Positions 21,467 through 34,000 of a stretch of 64,000 nt of DNA are shown here, piece after piece. Numbering within the stretch: the stretch's first letter is position 1; every line of letters starts with the position of its first letter. The DNA comes from Camellia lanceoleosa (taxonomy: Eukaryota; Streptophyta; Magnoliopsida; Ericales; Theaceae). The notes under the pieces were generated by a model that saw nothing but the letters and a program-made list of their open reading frames with translations, was not told the origin of the DNA and searched no databases. Made by a program: the position numbers and the translations under genes. Where the stretch lies: the NCBI GenBank assembly GCA_025200525.1, contig CM045767.1:2553437-2617436 (forward strand). The letters are read 5' to 3'.

Positions 21467-22089
21467 TGTAACGCCCTCAAAATAATACATAAATCCCATC
21501 ATTTTAGACATGCAATGGTATAAAGAAATCAACACCTTTCCATTCATCAGAGTAGTTCTTACAATAGTATTATATGTTAACAACAAAAGTAAATGCCCTA
21601 CGGGCTTACAGCTTTCCAAGTTAACACTTGGTTGCACAAAAGAAGAGTACTAACTCTATACAAAATAAACCCTTGGCGTGATGTACATGTAATACAACAA
21701 AATAATCAAAAGAAAGTCTTCAACTCTCATATCCATCCAAGCTAAATCCTTGGAGGTGGCATGCTACCTGTACCTGAAAATAATGTCCCATATAGGGTGA
21801 GCCAACGCCCAATAGAGATATGCTAAATACAGTATGGGCAGTAACTAAGACATTAGCAATTGATAAATGTTTAAATCACATAAATCAATTCATAATTCAT
21901 TTCCATTACATGACCACTATATCCATGTTCCATTTCACTTTCCATTTCTTATCAAGTTCACAATTCATAGCACCAGCTCAAAACCTGGCCAACAATTTAC
22001 ATGAAACAGTAACTCATATTAAACGATTCCCATTTCACAATAGATAAGCATACTAGCTATATCAACACTTCGATAGACGAGCATATAAG
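21467..22089 (-). mobile_element. E4: terminal LTR fragment of a Ty3/gypsy (chromovirus-like) element
   Basis: Begins TGTAACGCCCTC exactly at the break in Copia-3 RT. Read on the minus strand the LTR would end GAGGGCGTTACA, the usual end of plant Del/Tekay-type LTRs. It shares a general plan with the solo LTR at 22381 (GTGAGCCAACGCCC here, GTGAGCTAAGCTC there) but is a different family. Cut at 22089 by E3. Lineage is inferred from termini only. Confidence 0.55.
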
Positions 22090-23057
22090 TGTAGACACCC
22101 CATTTTTGACCGTCCATAAGACTTGGACGCGACTGATGGTTTACATGGTGGAGAAAGTTGTGCAGGGGAAAAGTGCAATTTCTTCGGCAAAGAGAGAGAG
22201 TCAAATCTCAACTTCATACCTGCTCGACCAAAACAATCTCGATCAAAAGATTTTAGACTTAAAACCTCTCGTTCAAAACGTTTTTGAAATAAAGTTCCTA
22301 CGATATTCCAACGCTCGCATTTTGTTAAATGTTGCGTTTTTCAGTAAACCGAGCAAGGACAAAGTGGGAATGAATGAAAGTGTCACGCCCCAAACTTGCC
22401 CCTAAAAGTTTGGGCATGATCGAAACAGAAAAGGACACCTAACCTGATTTCATTTAGGGGCCTGACCGGAAGCTGTACTAATAAGTGATAAAAACTAGAA
22501 ACTATGTCATCCATTGAGCTACTAAATTATGCCAGGATCATAAACATCTCATGGAACAAGTACATTAAAAGCCAAAATACGTTTGCGAGTTAGGTATTTA
22601 CATGTCTCCACAAAGCCAACCCCGAGGTGGGGTATACAACAAAAATAATAAGTACATGACAACCTAATTCAAAAGTAAAAGAGTAAGCCATCATCTAATG
22701 AACTCCACAAAAGGAGGGCTCCAATCCAAAGCTTGGCGTTAGGCCGACAAAAAGTATAACGACTTGGGTTATGGTCGACCTCCGATTGGTTACCTACAAA
22801 ACAGCATGAACACGTGGTGAGCTAAGCTCAGTGAACAATAGCACTTATATACACGTAAAACAAAATATCATAACATCCGTGTAGTTAGTCTGCTTCTGTA
22901 CCCATAGGACAATTTGTTGATTCACAATTTCCCCATTTGGCCCTTGGCCTGAGGAATTCACATATTCATAAATAAAACCATTAAGTTTCATAACTTCACA
23001 GCTTAAGGTAATGGCCTTCGGCCCCTTATTTTCTTGGTCCACGAGTTCACACACATA

Positions 23058-23189
23058 CACATTTCACATATCGGCCTTTAGCCTCATAATCACATTTCAC
23101 ATATTGGCCATTAGCCTCATAATCACATTTCACATATTGGCCATAGGCCTCATAATCATATTTCTCATATTGGCCATTGGCCTCATAAT
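23058..23189. repeat. 33-bp tandem repeat, 4 copies, in the solo LTR
   Basis: Units starting CACATTTCACATATTGGCCA at 23058, 23091, 23124 and (variant) 23157. The 33-bp period keeps an 11-residue repeating minus-strand frame open, an artefact of length. Looser related words (GGCCCTTGGCC, GGCCTTCGGCCCC) flank the array. Confidence 0.9.
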
Positions 23190-24317
23190 CTCTTGGTACA
23201 CAGATGGCCCTTGGCCACATGAATTCACAAACTGTATCAGTGTCTCCATAGTTCAGAATATTTCTTGTTTCATACATAACTTCATGCAATATAGTTCTCA
23301 CATAAAGAAAATACAGTTCATAATATAAACTAATAACGAATAAAGGTGCATTTAAGCACTATTACTCACAGCGTTGTAACGGCGTGGTAGTTTTTCCGAG
23401 TGTGCCTGCGCACAATCATAACTTATAAATTAGTTGTTTTCTTCTTAAATCATTGGGGAATCATTTCGTGATCATTACACTTCACATGAATGGATAACCA
23501 ACTTAAAATCATCGTAAACGTATTCTAAAACCATTAGGGAATCAAGCGCAAAATCGAGCAAGCATACTTCTTTTTGAAAATTAGGCCCTCCGCTCGAAGC
23601 TCAGCTTTGTCCGCCGAGCGACAAAGGTAATGTTACAAAAATGCCGAGGGTCGATTTCACGCCGAAGCGGAATTCCTCCGCCGAGCGACAGAGTAATTTC
23701 AGAAAAACTGCTGCGAGGGTGATTTTCCGCCGAAGCCTTCGACCTCGCCGAGCGGACGACAACCCAAATTCAGGGCAGCCCGATTTCAATCCAAACTTCA
23801 ACAACCAAATCTCATTTTTCCTACAATCAAAGGTTAAATTTATGTAATACTTCAACTTAACCATCACCAAAGCATGGATTTAAACTTGATTACGACAATT
23901 TAACCCAACTTAGAAGCTTCAACAACTTATTACTTCCTCAAATTTCATCCTATTTTCAAGTTCAACAACCATATCACTTAATATTAACATATATGCTTGG
24001 AATCATGATATAAAACTAAGGATTGAAGTATAACTTCATACATCATTCAATTTGAAGTGTCAAAGTATACAAATATTGCCAAAACCCTCATAACTCAACA
24101 TATAATCTTCATGAGTCAAACACAACACAAACATAAGTTGTAATCTTTGAGTAGTTATAACAAAACTTGAGTTACCTTAAAGTAATTTACACAAATCCAA
24201 CAATTTGATGAGCTTCCTTGATGACCCACGATTTTCCCTAATTCTCCTCTTCAACTCTCACGCTTTCTCTTCTTCTTAACACAAGAGTTGATTCAAAAAT
24301 ATCCCTAAGGTGCCTTA

Positions 24318-24342
24318 TATAATATATATATATATATATAAT
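24318..24342. repeat. (TA)n microsatellite
   Basis: About 12 TA units inside the solo LTR, next to its probable TATA region. Confidence 0.85.
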
Positions 24343-25379
24343 AGGAGAATAAGACTAATTTCAATCGCTTTAGCATGCCGAAATGAAAATTTCACGTAAA
24401 AATCCCATTAAAGCTTAAAAATCATGTAGATTCTAAATACCAAATCAATTTCTGAAAATTAAATCTCTAAGATGTCCAATTTCAGATTTAAATGATTCAA
24501 ATGCAACAGATAGTGTCCTAACTCAACAGATAGAAGTCCATATGTTTAAGTTCCATGCAATTTACCATACTTGCACCTAGCGTTTCACAATAGACATTCA
24601 AAGACACAGAATAGATGACTGAAAAGATACCACAATTATATACGAGGGTGCTGGGTGTTACAGAAAGAGAGATGAAATCTTTGAAAAATCTTTCAAAATA
24701 CCTTACTTAGGGGTTTGAAGTTGAAGAAAAGAAAAGAAGAGGTAAGAAATCCAGTCGGGGGAGAAAATGGGCATGAACCGTTAAGAGAGAGTCGAGCAGC
24801 CCTCGCCGAATCGGGCCTATTCATTTGGATACTTGGAATCAAGCTATGAGGCCACTACCGTTGGAAATCTTACTCCCGGGGCTTCATTTTTCACTCAAGA
24901 ATCTCCTCAATTCAATTCCGGACAGAGGAGATATGGTTGATTGAAGTGGGGTATCACTCCGGTTGGACTGAAATCTACGCAGCTTCACCAAAAAGGGCAT
25001 AACCTTTTCCACAGGAGGAATTTTGATGCAAGGTTTGCGCCATTGGAAATCTAACTTCCAGGGCTTCAATTTGGACACTTGAATGGCCACCATTGGCCAC
25101 ATTTATTTCCAGCAGCCCACCGGCCACATTTATTTCCGGCAACCTATTTTTTTGTCCTAAAAGTAGCTGGCCGGCCAGAAAACCTAGCAGGCCGGCCACC
25201 TAGCTGGTGAAATGAATTTTTTGCCTTTTTAGCTAGCCGACCATAACCTCCTCCCTAAGTGTATCCTAAAAGTGAATTTTGTTTTCCTCTAGGCCTTATG
25301 TCCGAGGGTTTGGCCTTTTGGGGGAAAACTTGAATTAGTTTTCCCTCCCATTTTCCCCCTCTTTTCCACCCTTTTTTGT

Positions 25380-25387
25380 CTATATAA
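25380..25387 (+). promoter_or_regulatory. probable TATA box of the E3 LTR
   Basis: CTATATAACCAGC follows a T/C-rich stretch, about 190 bp downstream of two GGCCGGCC palindromes (25169 and 25190) and just upstream of a (TC)n tract. The E1 LTR has CTATTTAAG at the corresponding place on its own strand (about 34335-34344). Confidence 0.5.
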
Positions 25388-25448
25388 CCAGCACTCCCAG
25401 CTGGTTTTGAGAGATTAGAAAATTTTGGTTTGGAGCTCTTACATTAAA

Positions 25449-25469
25449 TCTCTCTCTCTCTCTCTCTCT
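25449..25469. repeat. (TC)n microsatellite in the E3 LTR
   Basis: About 10 TC units shortly downstream of the presumed transcription start of the LTR. Confidence 0.85.
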
Positions 25470-25699
25470 ACTCTAAGCCTTAAAAACCCCCTTGGTTCTT
25501 CACCAACCCATAGCCCCACCCTTCCATCCTCCATTCCAGAAGCTTGAGGTTGTTCTTCAGAGCCTAGGAGTGTTGTATTTTGGTCCAAAAGGCTGTCAAA
25601 GATTAGTCTTCAAGGGTAAGTCCTCTTCTCCCCTTTTTGACCCTTTTCTTGGTTCATATTCTAGCTCCTTGTGCTTACTTTTTTGAGCTTCGACCATAA

Positions 25700-26380
25700 C
25701 TGAAAATAGTATTTTTTTGAGCTCTATTTCATGTTTTTTTAAGGGCCTCTCACTGTTTGAGGCTTCCTTGTGGCACTTGCTTCTTTACCTTTCTTTTATG
25801 CCATTTCCTTGCATAGTATTTTAGGCCTATGTATAAACTGTTTTGAGGCATGTTGTAAACTTTAAAGTGGCTTATTTTGAGCCCTTCTTCAACATTTTTG
25901 AAGGGCTTCTCACTGTTTGAGGCTTCAATTTGCCACTTGCCTTTGTATCCCTCTTTTGGCCTTATTTTTGCATGATTTGTTAGCCCCTTGTGCTTCTGTT
26001 TTTGGGCTCTGGTCCAAACTGTAAATAGACTTATTTTGACCCCCTCTTCATGTTTTATTAAGGGTCTTTTTCTGTTTGAGTCATCCTTTGTATACTTTGT
26101 GTTGAAGCCCTCTTTTTGGCTTATCTTGCATAGTATTTTAGGCTTTCTTGTGCACTGTTTTGGGTTTAGTCACTAACTATAAAATGCCATGTTTTGAGCC
26201 CTTCTTCAACTTTGTTGAAGGGTTCTCTGCCATTTGGGGTCAGAAGCTGCTACTTGCTTCATTATCTCAATTTTAGGGCCATTTTTGTATGCTAGCTTAG
26301 CCCCATTTGTGTTCACTTTTTGGCCTTGCTTAAAACTGTAAATATGCATTTTTTGGGACTGCCTTGCTTCTGTATTCATG
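25700..26380. repeat. degenerate repeats of about 160 bp in the E3 LTR
   Basis: A module TTTTGAGC(CC)TCTTCA-TGTTTTTAAGGG-CTCTCACTGTTTGAGG-CACTTGC-TTTAGGC-CTGTTTT recurs about four times (near 25720, 25880, 26040 and 26195). The same modules appear reversed in E2 at about 29560-30480. The arrangement indicates that this LTR expanded by internal tandem duplication. Confidence 0.6.
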
Positions 26381-28639
26381 CTTCATGTTCAAATAATGCA
26401 TGCTTTGTATAGCTATAAGTCATTCCATGTGCCTAATTTTGGATTTCGGGTTTCATTTCATGCATCGGGTGCACTTTGCCATGTTTCGGGGTTGTTTTGC
26501 ATCAATTTTTTGCTACTGAAATTTGCATGCTAGTAGGTCATATTCCATGTCTTGCCATGTGTCTTGTTAAAGTGGCATTCGGTGCCTTAGGGTCGGTCCT
26601 CGGTTTGCGTGCACGCATCTCGAGTCTCTCATTTTCGTCTAATGGCCTCCTATGTGAGTGTGGCCGAGGTCCACTTGTGTTGGTGTAAGTCCATTATGCA
26701 TTGTGTATGCCATTTCGTTTCATAGCATTGTGTATGCTAGGTTGTATGTTAGCGCATTGTGTATGTCATGTTACCTCGTGCATCGTGTGTGCCATTTCAT
26801 AGCATTGTGCATGTTAGGTTGTATCTTAGTTGCATTCATGCATATCATGCATATTGCATTGTGTTTGGGATAGGAGTTAGCCTGAGCACGGAAAACGAGG
26901 TACGTTTCAGACTAATGACTTTAACGGTTCAGACGCCCCGAACGCATCCCGGGAAGGAGGCGAGTCCTCCCGCTCGTTCGATATTGGGTCACTACGGTTC
27001 AAGGACTCAAATGTCACGGTTCTTAATCTTGAACCAAAGAGTCCAAATCCGACAAATCGTTTTGAAAACAGATTTTTGAAAGAAGTGCCAAACATGGACT
27101 ACTTCGCCAGATACAGAGTCGCCACCTAAATATTTTAAAATGGGAAATTTAGGAAACCCTGACTCGGTGCCAAAAGGCCACGTGTCCGTCATCACCAAAG
27201 TTGCCTCGGCTCGGGAACTTGGGTACGATTGGGGAAGGTCACTTCGTGAGCACCCCCGCTCGCCCGGTCAAAGACCGGCCTCTACTAACCATGATATCTG
27301 ATTTTGAAAATATTTGTGAGTTCTTATTCCAGTTATTAGCCTAGGTTGCTATGTGATGCGCACAGCATACAAGTATAGACTGAATCGCCTGAATTGGAAC
27401 AAAACATTTCATGTTTGTTTATGAAAATGGTTTGATGGTGCTACCCGCAAGTAGGCTGAGACGTGAATTTGCCACCCTCAGGTGGGCTTAGAAAATATGA
27501 TTTTGCCACTATCTAGTGGGCTTAAAACAAACATTTGATGAATTGTCCAATCCAAGTAACTCAACCTCCACCCACAGGCATTCAAGGCAGTTATATCATA
27601 TAAGCACATAGCCTCATGGTAAGCATGCTATCATGGCAGCACTCACACGCATACAAGGATGCTAAAGCATAAAACTTACCGGGTACTCCAAGCCAAAACA
27701 AAAACTGATTAGAAATCAATGCATGATCCTAAATGTACAGGATTGCCTAATGCAACACATGCAAAGATGCAACTATAGCAGGCTCGGCTATTCTAAACAT
27801 GGCATGTGGAATGCTACAACTAACACGTACTCAGTTTGGAATTGAAATACAAATGCAGTTTGTATGATGCGCCGAGTCGTGCAAAACAGATGAATGATGC
27901 AAACATGTCATCATCAGTATGCTAATTGAAATATGCCCTATATCTAACCATCGTAAGCAGGTAAATAAAAGGGAAGAAAGAAGTGGGGTTGGAAGACATA
28001 CATCACACTCACCCACACTTATTACAATTATGCCCTCGCGCAGAGGGTCTGAATAAATAATAATACATTCCGAAATAAAAGAATAATACAGTCCGAAATA
28101 ATATACAAATTCCTAATTAATTAACAGGTTAAAGAAGAAAATCAGAATGGCATGCAAGCCAGTTGCCTGACTCATCGATAATGAAATGATGCATGTTGAA
28201 GTCGCAGCATGCGAAATCCAGGATGCCCCAATTAGCCTCTGGTTGCAATATTCCTCGAAATACGTGCGGACTCAAAAGTTCTTGATTCTTCATTTTTGCA
28301 TCGAGAGCGTGAAAGGGGCATAGCAATGTATTTCACAAATATATGCATGCCTCAATCCTCGTGCCACCAATCACGCATCTCGATGCATGATGGCCGAGGA
28401 GTCGGATTGCACAACTCAATATGGGGTGAATACGGATGAATGCTACAACAAAACCTAACTCCATCATGGGTAATCCAGAGTGTCGGCGACTTGGGGATTG
28501 GGGCCCGTTCCGTCACTCGAGATGCAACAGCGCCTCGTTTCCGTCGAAGGCTAACTCCTATCCCGAACACGATGCAATATGCATGATAGGCATGAATGCA
28601 ACTAAAATACAATCCTAGCATGCACAATGCTATGAAAAC

Positions 28640-29480
28640 GAGATGCCTCGAAATGCATGCACGCGGGCACGCGAACCGAGGCAATACTTTTAAGGTAGGA
28701 AATGGCATACGCAATGCGAATTGGACTTACACTAACACGAGTGGACCTCAGCCACACTCACCTAAGAAGCTGTGAGATGAAAAAAAAATGAAGTCGAAAT
28801 GCGTGCGTGCACACGGGCACAAACCGAGGCGATGGCATAAAGGCATGAAACGGCCTAAAATATGATATATAATGAGCCTAAAATGAGATGTCCAAATGCG
28901 CTCCACGCAGACAAAACCGAGAAAATGACATACGGAATGTAATAGGACTAAAATGAGATACGCGATGCAATATGGGCTTACACCAACATGAGAGGACCTC
29001 AGCCACACTCACACAGGAGGCCATCGGATAAAAGTGAAGTGCCTCGAAATGCGTACACACGGGCACACAAACCGAGGCAATGGCATACGGAATGCAATGA
29101 TGTTAAAATGGCATACAGGATGCGAAATGGACTTATACTAATATGAGTGAGCCTCAGCCACACTCACATAAGAAGCCGAGAGATGAAAGATGAGATGCCT
29201 CGAAATGCGTGCACTGCAGACGCAAACCGAGGCAATGACATATCGAATGAAATGGCATACACAATGCAAATTGGGCTTACACTAACAGGAGAAGGCCTCA
29301 GCCACACTCACATAAGAGGCCGATGGATGAAAATGAAGTGCCTCGAAGTGCGCGCATATGGGCACGCAGACCGAGGCAATGGCCCTAAGGCACGAAATGG
29401 CATGGAAAATGACATGCAAACATGCAAATGGAATTTAAGCACTCATAACGATGCAAAACAGTCCCGAAAGGTGGGGAAAT
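28640..29480. repeat. tandem repeat of about 150 bp, 5-6 copies, in the E2 LTR
   Basis: Units carry GCCTCGAAATGCGTGCACACG, AACCGAGGCAATGGCATA, then GGGCTTACACTAACA and CCTCAGCCACACTCACATAA. Starts near 28642, 28793, 28888 (shortened unit), 29039, 29191 and 29337. Typical spacing is about 150 bp. Confidence 0.8.
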
Positions 29481-30274
29481 GACACCAAATGCACGGGATG
29501 GTCCCGAAATGCGATATTAAGCACCCGAAATGGCCTACCGCCATACTAAATATGCATAATTGGTACATGACATGCAAAACAGTAGCAAGGAAGCCCCAAA
29601 ATAGCATTTTTTACAGTACAAGACATGGCGAAATAGTAAGCATAGATAGGACAACAATGGCATGCAAAAATGGGGGCCAAGAGAGGGGTATTGAAACAAG
29701 TGATGTATGCGATGCTCAAATGGAAAAATACCCTTCTAAAAAATTGATGAGGGACCAAAAACATGAACATTTACAGTAGATGATATCCCCCAAATCAGTA
29801 TGAAAATTTGCTAAAAATGTCATGCAAGAATGAAGCCAATCAAAGGCTAGAACATGAGGTATGCCTTACATTCATTAAAAAGCCTTGGACCCTTAACAAA
29901 ACATGACAAGAAGGCCAAAATATGGATATTTTCAGTACTGATGATGGCCGAAAACAGAAGCTAGATAGGCCTAACAAAGCAGGCAAAAATGGGGGCCAAA
30001 GAGGGATATAAAGACAAGCACAACATGGAGACCCCCAAAAAGGTTTATCCCTTCTACAATGTTGTAGAGGGAGACAAAATAAGCCTACTCATAGTTCATG
30101 ACATGCTCCAAAACAGACTACATGTAGGTCAAACAAATCATGCAAGTTTACGGTAAATATGAGAAATTATTATGCAAGTGCATGATAGAGAGGCCAAACA
30201 GGGTTGAGCCCTTCTTCAATGTTGAAGAGGGGCTCAAAATATGCCCACTCACAGTTTACATTATGCTCGAAAAC

Positions 30275-31061
30275 AGATCACACATAGGCCAAATATTCAA
30301 TGCAAAATAATGGCATATAAGAGGATATTGAAACAAGTGCAAGACGGAGGGCTCAAACAGGGTTGAGCCCTTGAACAAACATGAATAATAGCTCAAAATA
30401 GACCTAGTTTCAGTTAAGGTCGGAGCTCAAAAAAATAAGCAAATAGGCTTAAGAAATGAGGCAAGAAAGTGCTACAAAAGAGAGAAAGTGAGACTTACCC
30501 TTGTAGACAAGTCTTGGTTGCCTTTTGCTTGAAGAATGGGAGCCTCTTAGCTACTGGAAAGCTCTCCTAGCTGCTGGAATGGAGTTGTGATGGTAGAGCT
30601 TGAAGATGATGAATAAATGGCACCAAAACTTGAGAGAAATGAAATTGTATGTATGTGTATGCTCCAATCAATCCATGTATTATCTTCTCTTGAGTTGGGA
30701 GGACACTAATGTGTGCAAGAGGGGGAGAGAAGAGTTCTTGCAAAAGTGGAGGGAAATGAGCTCTTATTTCCCTCCAAAGGGGTCCCCCGGATGAGATATT
30801 TTTGAGGGAAAATCAAAGCACACAAGATAGGCCAAATAGATCACACATAGGCCAAATATTCAATGCAAAATAATGGCATATAAGAGGATATTGAAACAAG
30901 TGCAAGATGGAGGGCTCAAACAGGGTTGAGCCCTTGAACAAACATGAATAATAGCTCAAAATAGACCTAGTTTCAGTTAAGGTCGGAGCTCAAAAAAATA
31001 AGCAAATAGGCTTAAGAAATGAGGCAAGAAAGTGCTACAAAAGAGAGAAAGTGAGACTTAC
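30275..31061. repeat. 563-bp tandem duplication in the E2 LTR, second copy split by E1
   Basis: Segment A (30275-30498) is repeated as 30838-31061 with the same 224-bp length. Segment B (30499-30822) is repeated as 51134-51458, on the far side of E1. Before E1 inserted the order was A-B-A-B. The copies differ at only a handful of sites, so the duplication is recent relative to the E2/E3 divergence. Confidence 0.85.
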
Positions 31062-34000
31062 TGTAGACGCGCCCGTGGGCTTCACTCTACAGTTCGGACT
31101 CGATTTGTGTCGGTTCTAAATCTGAACCAAAGAGTCCAAATCCGGCAAATCGTTTTGAGAAAAACTGATTTTTGAAAAGAAGTGCCAAACATGGTGCTTT
31201 GCGGATTCTGAGTCGCCACCTAAATATTTTTTAAAATGGGAAATTTAGGAAACCACGACTCGGTCAAGGCCACGGTCCGCTCATAACCAAAGTTGACTTG
31301 GCTCGGAGCTTGGGTACGATCGGGAAGGTCGACTATGAGCACCTCTCGGGTCCAAGACCGGCCTCTACTAACCGTGATATCCGATTTTGAAAACATTACG
31401 TGTTCTTATTAGGTTATTAGCCTAGATTTACTATGTTATGCGCCTGACAAACAAGTATAGACCAAATCGCCTAAGTTGGAACAAAACATTACGTGTTTGT
31501 TTTGAAAAATGTTTTACTACTCATAAGTAGGCTAAAATGCGAGTTTTGCCACTCTCAGCGGGCTTTTAGAAAAGCGGTTTTGCGACTATCTAGTGGGCTT
31601 TAAAACTCACAGTTTTAATGTGTTGTCCCAATTTAGGTAATTCAACCTCCATCCACAGGCATTCATGCAGTTATATCACATAAGCACTTATCCTCATGGT
31701 AAGCATGCTATCATGGCAACATTCACACACATGCGATATGCTAAAGCATAAAAGCTTACCTAGTACTCCAAGCCAAAACAGAAGCTTATTAGAAATCCAT
31801 GCATGGACCTAAGCATACTGAAATGTCTAATGCAACACATGCAAAGATGTAATCTAGGCAGCTCGGCTATCCTAAACATGGAATATGGAATGCTACAAAT
31901 AACACGTATTCAATTTGGAATTGAAAGTACGATCTTGTTTGTATGATGCAAGCCCGATGCATGTAAACAAATGCATGAATGCACGCATGCATAGCATAAG
32001 GTATGCTAAAATTAAACGTGCCCTAATCTACCATCATAAGCAGGTAAATAAAAGGGAAGAAAGAAATGGGGATTGGAAGACATACACCCACTCACACACA
32101 CTTATTACATTTTCGCCTCGCCGGAGGGACCGAATAAATAAATAATACGCATCAAGAATAAATGAATAAATAAATTATTACAAATTTCTAAGTATTGAAA
32201 TTAAAGCATCTAAGTGAAATGAAATGGGGCCTCGGCCTGCCGGAATCTTGTGAATGATGTATGCTCGTCGCGACTTGCAGGAAAACCCGTGTCATGGCAT
32301 TCTTCGCATTTTCTTGCCCTGCCTCTCCAAAAATTCCCAAAGTTGGAATGCCTCCCAAGTGGTGCAGAAATGCCCCACGGCTGGGGAGATCACCATTGCT
32401 CTTATTGATCACCACGCTTGTGGTGGTTATCGGCGAAATAAAGTGCCGATCGGCACATTAAACTGCCGGCCGGCAGAAAGTCCCTGCAGCAGACAGTAGA
32501 CAGCAGCAGCAAGACAGCAATGCATGGCATGGATTTTAGGGGACATGTAAGCATGGTCATTGCCTCCTATCATGCTTGGGGACTCAAGGAGGCAAGACTC
32601 TTGGTTCTAGGGCCACCAATTATGCATTTGATGCATGATAGCCTAAGGGATCAAGATTGCTCTTTTGATATGAAAATGCATGCAACACAAACAAATGAGG
32701 GCTAAGTCCCTATCATATGGAGATCAAGGGCCTTAGAGACTTGAGGATAGAGACAAGTTTCACCACTCAAGTGTGAACTCCTCTCAATCTTCATGTTTGG
32801 TTTGACAACCCCAAACCAAACCATGGAATGCAACTCATGCAATATGGCTCAAATGCAATGCAACCTATCATGTTAGGCATGCAAAGAGCTAAGTATGCAA
32901 GGTACAAAATGTCATGCAACATGGACTAATTAATGCATAGAACTAGCATGTCTACTAGGTTTCATCAATTAAACATGCAACAACCATGATATGAGCATGC
33001 AAAGATGGACTAAGCTCAACGAGGCAGCCCTCAAGACTCCCTAAAACAGTAGCAAAACAAGCCTAAAATAGTGACCAATGAGCATGCCAATATGCGAACC
33101 AAATAAGGCCAAGTTTAAGGCACCAAAAGGAGCACACCTTGCTACCCTTAACAAGACCAAGCATGGTATATATCAAGCAAGCAAGAACAGATTTCTAGCA
33201 CGCAAAATGAGCCCAAATCCCCCCTATGGCATCCCCAAAAATGCACTAAACATGTAAGCATGCAAAGGCCTACTCTAAAGCATACAAGAGCACACCTTTA
33301 AGACATGAACTAAGCCACATATGTCAACATACAAACATGACTAATGGACTGAAATAGGGTCTAATATGATGCCAAATCATGAGATAAAGACAAGTTAAGC
33401 ATGCTAGCACCCCATACAAGTAAGGCCTACAAGCCGATATGCAAGACAACCACTTCAAGCATACCAAACATGACAAAATCAGTGGCTCACAGCCCTCTAA
33501 CATGGCAAAACAATGCTAGTATCTTCATGAAACTAAGCCAAAACATGCAAAAATCATGGCCTCAAAACATGGCATTCTTTTAGGCACAAGAGAGCATTTC
33601 AAAGGAAGTATGAGAGGCATGTTAGAGGCTACAATTCCAACCAAAACAGAGATCAAACATGACCTAAAACAGCCCAAAAGTCTTGAAATGAAGCCAAATG
33701 CAAACATGCACACATGCTATGCTATGAGCCCAAAACAAAAGGCAAACAAAGGACCAAAGGGAGAGGGGTGTCTCTCCCTAAATGAGGCTCGAAAATATCA
33801 TCCTCACCACTGAAAACCCACTGGTTTTGGTGAGAAGACCAAAGAACACCAAAACAAGAAGGCCTAAGAAAAGGGCACCAAAGATGGCCAAACAAGGCTC
33901 AAAGTGATGAGGCTTAACTCAAACCATAAAATGACCTTAATGAAGGTTCAAGAACAAGTAAAACAAGACTTTTTATCTTAAACACAAACTCAAAATCACA

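Larger units (their letters stand above)
22381..24662 (-). mobile_element. solo LTR (Del/Tekay-like), perfect 5-bp target duplication
   Basis: 2,282 bp bounded by TGTCACGCCCC and GGGTGTTACA and flanked by GAAAG on both sides (22376-22380 and 24663-24667). Read on the minus strand it begins TGTAACACCC and ends GGGGCGTGACA, as expected for chromovirus LTRs, with a TATA-like TATATAAGGCACC near 24310 in that orientation. No internal region or second LTR, so this is a product of LTR-LTR recombination. It carries a 33-bp tandem array and a (TA)n run. Confidence 0.88.
22090..26984 (+). mobile_element. E3: partial LTR of a Tat-type gypsy element, plus orientation
   Basis: Starts TGTAGACACCCCATTTTTGA, the same terminus as the E1 and E2 LTRs. 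After removal of the nested solo LTR (22381-24662), the remaining 2.6 kb is a diverged copy of the E2 LTR in the opposite orientation: the AAGGGTAAGTC block near 25613 matches the reverse of 30485-30500, and GGGATAGGAGTTAGCCT near 26866 matches the reverse of 28547-28565. Homology fades near 26943 and reversed E2 sequence starts near 26985. No coding part is seen. Confidence 0.7.
26985..31061 (-). repeat. E2 3' LTR, distal part
   Basis: 4.1 kb homologous to the E1 LTR near its left end (GAACCAAAGAGTCCAAATCC at about 27033; GCCACCTAAATATTTTAAAA near 27121) and to E3 reversed in the middle. Internal repeats dominate: a 150-bp array at 28640-29480, degenerate 160-bp modules at 29560-30480 and a 563-bp duplication near 30275-31061. 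It breaks at 31061, where E1 starts, and resumes at 51129. Confidence 0.75.

Noticed and set aside
23047..23301. 84-codon minus frame with YVKCDYEANGQ repeats
   Set aside because: Product of the 33-bp tandem repeat in the solo LTR.
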